This document shows, one piece after another, positions 56,760 through 64,000 of a stretch of 64,000 nucleotides of DNA. The notes beneath the pieces are model-generated. The model was given only the letters and a program-made list of their open reading frames with translations, did not search any database and was not told the origin of the DNA. The stretch covers positions 31,147,585 through 31,211,584 of the forward strand of contig NC_092345.1 of assembly GCF_963676685.1 (NCBI RefSeq), read 5' to 3'. The DNA comes from Mytilus edulis (lineage: Eukaryota > Mollusca > Bivalvia > Mytilida > Mytilidae). The first letter of the stretch is position 1. The number at the start of each line of letters is the position of its first letter. The translations under genes and the position numbers were made by a program.

Positions 56760-57895
56760 GAAGATATTGACTTGAGTACTTTACATTTTTTAATTTTCCA
56801 AATATGGTCACACTACTCAAAAGGTATTAATACGTTGTATCAGAGATATATGATACAATTATTTTATGTCTCTGGTTGTATTAATTTTCTATGCAAAATT
56901 TGAAGTCAAGCGACATAAAAGTTAAAAAAGAAAGAAAATCCAAAACCATGTTTGATTGTTGTTAACAACCTTGTTATAGAAATTTATTTGAGTCAAGCAC
57001 TTAATTAAAAATTTTACAAGATGTAGTAGATATAATTCTATTTAAAGTTTTAAATTTGTATTATTCATCCATCAAATGATTATAAAAGGCGAACAACGAC
57101 GGTTAAAATACTATTATATTTCCAAAAAAAAACATGTTATACGTGTGGTATACAAGTAATTACGACCACACTGACAGTATGCTTTCAACATACCCCTTTA
57201 GTGCAGTTAATCTCATTGTTAAATTATCAATTCATCTGCTTTTCATTTAACTCTATAAATTGCAAATATATGGAAAGTGCAAGGGTAAATGTTGTCGATA
57301 TTTATCGTATATTTTGCAAATGTACTTTTATATTTGTATATTCCGTTTTTCCAGTTTTCGCTAAGTCATAATGATAGACTGCGTTTTGGTTACAATAAAG
57401 GCAATAAACGATGCTAAATGTTAGATTAAAACCAGATCAATTTTCAAAATGGCGAAGTGTTAGTTCGTTTATACTATGGATAGGAAAAACACAAGTCGAC
57501 AAGACTGATAGGAGCATAGTTGGTTCCCATACGATTGCCGATTTTGTTCTATAAAAGTATTCTAACCATGTGCCCAACTATATATATATATATCGATAAT
57601 CGTGTGTTCTGACTATCATGATGTAAATAAGTTTTTTAAATAAATAATTAGTAGTAAGCTTCTACTACCAACCACTAGTTCTTCAACGTTATGCTTATGA
57701 TATATTGCAGTGTTTCGCTTGAAAGTATTAAAAAGATGATCAGATACTTAACAACAACAAAAAAGAAGAACTTCTGTTCCTTTTTTGGGGTGAATGGTGG
57801 GATATTGTTACTTTTGACTTGCAGCAAAAACAGTTTTGCTATAATCATTTCTTTTTTCAAACAATTTATTTCTTTTTGAGTAACTTTTAATTGAA
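56760..57895. other. AT-rich stretch with an AT microsatellite
   Basis: Contains a TA repeat near 57579-57593 (TATATATATATATAT) and chance open frames on both strands near 57680-57880. Nothing else was recognised. Confidence 0.45.
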
Positions 57896-57901
57896 GCCTG
57901 C

Positions 57902-58085
57902 AATTAATAAACTCATCATAGATACCAGGACTAAATTTTTTATATACGCCAGACGTGCGTTTCGTCTACAAAAGACTCATCAGTGACGCTCGAATCCAAA
58001 AAGTTATAAAAAAAAAGCAAAATAAAGTACAAAGTTGAAGAGCATTGAAATTCAAAATTCCTAAAAGTGTGTTGCCAAACCATCA
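57902..58085 (+). repeat. Repeat C copy
   Basis: AATAAACTCATCATAGATAC, CGCCAGACGTGCGTTTCGTC, AAAGACTCATCAGTGACGCT and AATAAAGTACAAAGTTGAAG match the copies at 7303 and 15426. Confidence 0.88.
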
Positions 58086-58089
58086 CATA

Positions 58090-58930
58090 TTGTCCCAGAC
58101 CCCACGAATTTTAGAATGAGTCATGGAACATATTCTGCAAGGTGGCTGTATTTAACTTTATATTAAAGCATCTGTTCTTTACTTATGATATGATGATCAA
58201 TGTCCTCTCGTTATTTATCTTAAATGAATCTTTTACCGAAGTTTGTTTTTAAAAATCTCGAATCTCAACAATATCATAAAATGTATGTTATATTCACTTA
58301 CCTTAACATGCTTAATACTCATAAAACAAATACATGTTTAAAAGAAACATGATAACACTATTCAACCTATATAAAACTTTTATAAACGGTTCAAGTTGAA
58401 CCGATACGCAACACTACAAAAGAGGCTTTGTTTTTGCTTTCTTGTCACATTCAATCTTTAAGCATTATACGATTTATTGAATTAAAAAACTAAACAGATT
58501 ACATATCTACGTTTTGTTTGACCTACTTAACGAGAATTGTGTTACGTGTAAGTTATACTTATGAATAGAAATGATACAAATTACGATGCTTAAAGGTTAA
58601 ACGTCAACGGTTCCATCAAACAGAAGATGGAATAAAAGTAAAATTAATCTTAAACAGCCTTATTTATTGTTATTTTTCATGTACATTTTGTTTGTTGACT
58701 AATTAAAATAAAAAAGGGGGTTTATGTTATTTTTAAAGTTAGTTAGTCAATTGGAGAATTTTGGAGTTGAAAGCAGATCTTGAATATATTCACAACTTTT
58801 ATAAAGTCGGAACGATCTACAGCTTGAAACACTGTATGCATTTTTATTTGCTTAATGTCCAGTTGCAAATATTCCATGCATGTTAAGGCTAATGATGTAA
58901 AACACCTATTTGGTATTGAAGACCTGTCAT
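58090..58930. other. AT-rich stretch, mostly unassigned
   Basis: No supported gene. A short piece of repeat E lies at about 58840-58890. Confidence 0.4.
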
Positions 58931-58937
58931 TCGCTAA

Positions 58938-59186
58938 TCGCGTTCACACACTCTTCTGTTTTAATTCGAATTGATTCGAATTCATTTGGCTAATTCGAAT
59001 TAACCAATTCGCATTAGAAATACGTTTTTGTTAGTTAAAAGTTTACGTCGTTAGGACACTAAAGCGATTTGACGCGCATTGTAATTCGAATTAGAATTGA
59101 CGTTAGGACGTAAAACGTTTCGAATGCGAATTAAACTAATTCGAATTAGTTAATGCGAATCGAATTCGAATTACGTGTGAACACAG
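58938..59186. mobile_element. Inverted-repeat element rich in AATTCGAATT
   Basis: Ends GCGTTCACAC and GTGTGAACACAGC form an inverted pair typical of hAT-like MITEs. Inside, AATTCGAATT and its close variants occur repeatedly on both arms (near 58970-59010 and 59090-59175), with GTCGTTAGGAC/ACGTTAGGACGT in the middle. No protein frame. Exact borders and target duplication are uncertain. Confidence 0.65.
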
Positions 59187-59189
59187 CAT

Positions 59190-60385
59190 TAATGTCTTAG
59201 ACATTTGGTTGCTGTCTCGGTGTTCGTTGTCGTTTATCTTCTCTGTCATGGTTGGTTATGCCCACACCAAAATTGTTGTCTGTACAAAGTTAGGCTACCT
59301 GTACCAAGTGCTTTTCGTTGGGTTTTTTTTTTACATTTATTTCGTCGGATCAGTTGGTTGTTTTTTTTGTTTATTCGGTTCTATAGTCCAATATTTTTTG
59401 TTATTCCTGTTTTCCTTTTATAGTAATATTGTTTATATATTTTTCGTTCGAATTTAATCAAATTGAGGATACCCACAATTATGCACAAAGCATAGAACAT
59501 TTTAGTATTAAACTGATGTTTATTCACACAAAATTGTAATGAGCTTTGTCATAAGATAAATACTCTTGTCATATGTAAAAGGAAGAATATTTTATGAAAA
59601 CAAATAAGACCCTTTATTTAGTATCATAAAATCTTTACGAGAATTTTTATCGAAAAATAAATTCAGAATGATAAATTTATCTGTCTTTAAGCATACTTTC
59701 ATATTGGTTGATAATTTTGTGGTTGTACGGTAATATGTAGATTTAGTAGATAAGAACTTACTGACATAGTTATAATCTAGTGATCATGTCTTATATCAAC
59801 TCAAAATGAGACACAAATCAAATAAATATTTAATCATAACATATCATTATTAGATATCCATTTATGTCAACTTTTGAACTTAACACGCAATTTTTAAATA
59901 TTATTTTACGACGTGAAATTTCTTCATCTTTACACACCGATAGCAAAAATGTTATTTGATTAGATTTATTTTGTACAGTAAATAACTCAGTTATTGCTTC
60001 TCGTTCTGTTTTTAGGTTAGTTGTTATCTATTAAATATACAATTTTTTTCCATAGCTGCTGTAGGCTTATAGAAAATGTATGAAGCACCTTTCTAATATT
60101 GTAATTCTTATTTATAATATATGTTGAAAAACTGAATATTTCCGCCAAAATATAACGCAATCTGTCTTTGGTCATTTATAGTATACCCGTTTCAGATTGA
60201 TTGGTTGATTGATAACAATTGATTGTGGAAAATATAAATAGGCATTACAAGAAATGTTTACATCGTATTGAAAAAGTTTCCAATGTGACCTCTAGAAATG
60301 AAATGGTTGGGTTACTGTCGCTTTGCCATCTAGTTTTTATTGATAACTGTAGCAAGTACAAATTATTTCGCCCTGTTCGGCTTAC
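59190..60385. other. AT-rich stretch without recognised features
   Basis: Two overlapping plus-strand frames near 59205-59457 are rich in F, L and V and low in complexity. They lack a recognisable family and are not supported as genes. Confidence 0.4.
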
Positions 60386-60389
60386 AATG

Positions 60390-60960
60390 TATTAAAAAAG
60401 AAGATGTGGTATGATTGCCAATGAGACAACTATCCACAAAAGACCAAAATGACACAGACATTAACAACTATAGGTCACCGTACAGCCTTTAACAATGAGC
60501 AAAGCCCATACTGCATAGTCAGCTATAAAAGGCCCCGATAAGACAATGTAAAACAATTCAAACGAGAAAACTAACGGCCTTATTTAAGTAAAAAAAATGA
60601 ACGAAAAACAAATATGTAACACATAAACAAACGACAACCACTGAATTACAGGCTCCTGACTTGGGACAGGCACATACATAAATAATGTGGCGGGGTTAAA
60701 CATGTTAGCGGGATCCCAACCCTCCCCTAACCTGGGACAGTGGTATAACAGTACAACATAAGAACGAACTATAAAAATCAGTTGAAAAAAGCTTAACTCA
60801 TCAGATGGACAAAAATACAAGTGGACGTGGCCCGGTACTTATACATCCCGACACAAAAAGACACAATGAACAGATCTGAGAGTTCTCGCAGTTATCTGAC
60901 AGCTAGTTCAAAGCCACTAACAACTAATAAAAAAAATCATGCATCTAAGACTAAACTATC
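60390..60960 (+). repeat. Repeat A, longest copy
   Basis: It runs from AAAAAAGAAGATGTGGTATG through GGTCACCGTACAGCCTTTAA, CTCCTGACTTGGGACAGGCA, CCCAACCCTCCCCTAACCTG and CATCAGATGGACAAAAATAC to AAAGCCACTAACAACTAATA. It defines the order of blocks against which the shorter copies were judged. No coding sense. Confidence 0.88.
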
Positions 60961-61215
60961 AATCCGTACACATCCAACATCCAATAGATTTAGTGTAAAG
61001 ACGTCATAAACAGCCAGAGAAAAACATGACCATGTGCAATGCCAAGTTACAGGTATCGACAGATTATAGATCCATGAATGTGTATATGCATATAACATAC
61101 TAGTAATATTTAGTTAGCTTTTAATTTACTGATAACAAAATCAATATCTATACCAATAAAAACAATATTCAATGATCTTATTACAGTGTTGAATAGGTAA
61201 CCCTTTAAAATAAGT

Positions 61216-61569
61216 TTATTTTAAAGGAGCGACAAGTTTACATGGATCATTTCTAAATTTCCGGGCACGGTTAACAACATTTCCGTAAAAATGAGGATGT
61301 GCTATCCCGTTTGAAATAAGTTTTCTACAGGTACAACCAAACTTCAAAACCAAATCTTTATATCTATGGAAAAATTTAGTAAAAGTTTTAAGTAATTTAT
61401 GGTAACGATATCCCTGGTTTAATAATTTACCAGTAATACATAGGTTGCGTTCGTTAAAATCAAAAACGTCACAACAGACACGGGCATAGCGAACAAGTTG
61501 TGAAATATAAACACCGTAAGATGGTGCCAAAGGAACATCACCATCTAAAAATGGAAAATTAATTAAGGA
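61216..61569 (-). pseudogene. Retroelement protein fragment (reverse-transcriptase ORF C-terminal type)
   Basis: The minus-strand frame reads INFPFLDGDVPLAPSYGVYI and continues SQLVRYARVC, then NERNLCITGKLL, KLLKTFTKFFHRYKDLV and CRKLISNGI. I recognise this wording from the C-terminal ends of reverse-transcriptase ORFs common in bivalve genomes. It is cut by stops at both ends: TAA at 61570-61572 upstream, and TAA at 61216-61218 in what should be a continuing K-rich stretch. Similar sense (YFKGLPIQHCNKIIEY) resumes in the same frame after the second stop. It is a dead fragment. The precise clade (LINE, Penelope-like or other) cannot be stated from this piece. Confidence 0.6.
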
Positions 61570-61574
61570 TTAAG

Positions 61575-63990
61575 TTTGATCATTATCTTTAATGAAATGT
61601 TTATAACCTTAATGCGAGTATTTATATTCGTAAGATTTTGTGTGAAGAGAGCCGTTGGTCTTACAAACAAATGTACAATCATTATGATATAACATTAGTA
61701 TGACTGTCAAATAACTCATTAAATGATTAGCAAAGATTCAGATCTCAAACAAACAGTTTATATCGTTAAAAAGTTTATTCAAGATGAGATACATGTATGA
61801 GGTATTTAATCCAAGTATTTTCAATTTACCTTCCAAATATACTTTTCTGGCTTAGGACAATGATCTACGGTAAAGAAATAAGTTATCAAATAAATGCAAC
61901 GCGGTGTCATTGTTTGTTTAAAAAGGAAACACTTCGGACAGAAGTAAAAGTAAACAATACTAATTATAAAATAAACAATAAACAAAGCGTACAAACTCTC
62001 ATCGGGTATATTTATACACTAAAATAAATATTACTATAATTGAAAGACAACAAATTTGCTCCTTCAGGACAGTTGGGTTTCTTATAATACCAGGGAGATC
62101 ATAGGTCATCTGTACCAACATATTATTCAAGTAATTCTAAATCAGATTCCAGCATTATTTGGATTTTCTTTAGTTTGATTTGTATCTTTAAACAGATTTG
62201 TCAAACATCGAAAAAATACCGTTGATTCTTATTTGTCCATACAAAGCTTCAAATTACTATTTAAAGTGTCAATTTCGTGAGCTTCATAACCTCATAAGTC
62301 GCTAGAGTTATACCACAAATTATTGTACTTTTCGTCCTCTTGCTTCTAGGTAGTTTTTTTATGTTCTGTTACTAAAAATAGATAAGGAAATTTGAATTTA
62401 AGTCATAATATGTTAAGTCATAATAAGTTTGTTGTATATCAATTATCATATTAGAAAGTATAATGAAGTGCTGTGTCTCTCTTAAAAAAATACGGACTTT
62501 TGGGTATTGAATAGTTTCACTTGAAATTTTGGACTCATGTTTTGGAGCTGTGAATATCATACTATTTAAAATAATTTGTCCGAATTTGGAAGATATGGAA
62601 CACATTTTGGTGGTGTTTTGATAAAAAAGAAAGTATTAAATTTAAGGAGACCTGTACTGCATATTTTATTTTGTATTGCAATGTAATCGTCCATTTGCAT
62701 GCAAGAACCATGATCTATCACAATCGGTTGCAATGGAGTACAGTTCCTTTTGTGCCTTCTTTATTTATCATTAATAACCACTAGCTAGCGAAGATGTATA
62801 GTTATGAATTACAGCAAAAGCTGCAAGAGTATATAAAGGCACTTATTTTTATTGGAGTGCACATGAAATGGTTGTATTACAACGCGAACATATGTAGTTT
62901 GCATGTTCAAACTATTTGGAACATACTATTTTATCTGAAGTAATTTCTGATATATGTATAACACTACATTTATGTACCGTAGAAAAAAAGACCGTACAAG
63001 GGCTGTATAGCCAGTCAAGGTAGTTAAAAACTTCCAACGTTGCCCATAAAAAAGTATATAAGCAAAAATACCGAACTCCTAGGTAAATTAAAAATAATGG
63101 GTTGGGAGTCTATAAACCCTGATAAACGTTTGGCTAAATCAATGAACAGAACGAAAAAAACAATGACGTATAAAACATTTTTGGAACTTAATCGTGATCG
63201 CCCAAATACACTCCTTTCAGCCAAAAGGCATTGTAAAAGTCTCAAATATTATTATTACTCAATCATGATATAGTATTAAACTTTTCGCCCAAATTATGCA
63301 TTTTATAATCCCCTAAACTTGCAACTGATTAAACACGACAATCTGTAATATACATGTACATGTATTTCAATACACTTTACAAATAAGCATCTTATGAATT
63401 ATTTTTTTCTTCGTGAACTAATTAATTTGGGCCACACCCGAAGTCCCAAATAAACAAGACCACACAGGATTGAGACACAGAATCTCTATAAAAAACTTTT
63501 TTTTTTGAAATACTAAATGAATTAAAAGTACAACTGTGAAACATTCATTCATTAATTCATTTCTTGTTAAATATGGACCAATATATTCAGAACTTGATTA
63601 CGAAGCGAAGCGTTCAGTGTAGGTGTGGTATTGTTGAAATTGACAGAGTTCGATCAGGTCAAGAAAAGAAAAAACGGAAAACATTCGATAAATTTCCGTC
63701 TTATCTGTAAGGCTTTTTGTTAAGTTTATAATTTACGGTAGAATTCTTAAACATCTCGACAAATTCTTTTGCAACGAAGAGAGATTTACATCAGGTTTTT
63801 TTTTTGAAAATTTATTACGTCATAAAACAAGTTGATATCAAATTGTATACTCAAGGCACGACATATATGATAATAAATTACACGGTTTCTATATCGCGGC
63901 ACAAACACTATCCTGCATGTCACATGTACTTCTTTATTTTTATTTGTGACCACATGCATGATTTGGTTTGAAAACATTTGTCTTAGACAT
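61575..63990. other. AT-rich stretch to the window end, mostly unassigned
   Basis: A block near 62980-63035 (CAAGGGCTGTATAGCCAGTC, AAGGTAGTTAAAAACTTCCA) resembles a common mussel repeat. Opposing frames at 63024-63273 have no recognisable domain. No gene or RNA gene could be supported. Confidence 0.4.
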
Positions 63991-64000
63991 ATATGTGGTG

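Noticed and set aside
1..64000. Possible CRISPR, operon or phage-like organisation
   Set aside because: Spliced genes, low gene density and bivalve repeats show a eukaryotic nuclear genome; direct repeats here are mobile elements or tandem duplications.

Overview
The window looks like mussel (Mytilus-type bivalve) nuclear DNA. It is strongly AT-rich and gene-sparse, its genes have several exons with GT-AG introns, and it is crowded with copies of a few dispersed repeat families whose wording I recognise from bivalve genomes. The Mytilus assignment rests on remembered repeat text and protein resemblance, not on a search. Nothing prokaryotic, no CRISPR array and no convincing tRNA or rRNA gene was seen.

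Layout. 1-7600: repeats and a decayed copy of a fibrinogen-related gene (start region near 2762, frameshifted exon 3426-3589). 7600-15400: an intact five-exon plus-strand gene (9154-15162) predicted to encode a 326-residue secreted protein with a PAN/apple-like module and a C-terminal fibrinogen-like domain. The decayed copy and the intact gene share upstream DNA, so this is a local duplication in which one copy died. 15400-19300: repeats, including a 443-bp fold-back element with TA duplications, nested inside another repeat, and a two-module bivalve repeat. 19376-21598: a four-exon plus-strand coactosin-like (ADF-H, actin-binding) gene of 147 residues. 21600-25800: repeats with shared 3' ends, read as 5'-truncated non-LTR retrotransposon tails. 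26481-30078: the two large coding exons of an FBXL7-like F-box/leucine-rich-repeat gene on the minus strand, whose first exon lies further right.

30079-64000 has no confidently recognised gene. It may be largely the long 5' intron of the FBXL7-like gene. It holds a possible small minus-strand exon (45946-46027), a near-identical 2.27-kb tandem duplication (50805-55340) carrying a short terminal-inverted-repeat element and a 47-bp perfect hairpin in each unit, other miniature inverted-repeat elements (56573-56750 and about 58938-59186), and a retroelement protein fragment (61216-61569).

The three genes are not a functional unit: one is probably a secreted lectin-like recognition protein, one a cytoskeletal regulator, one a ubiquitin-ligase substrate adaptor. 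The best leads are the fibrinogen-related gene with its dead neighbour and the inverted-repeat elements. No wholly new multi-gene system is evident.
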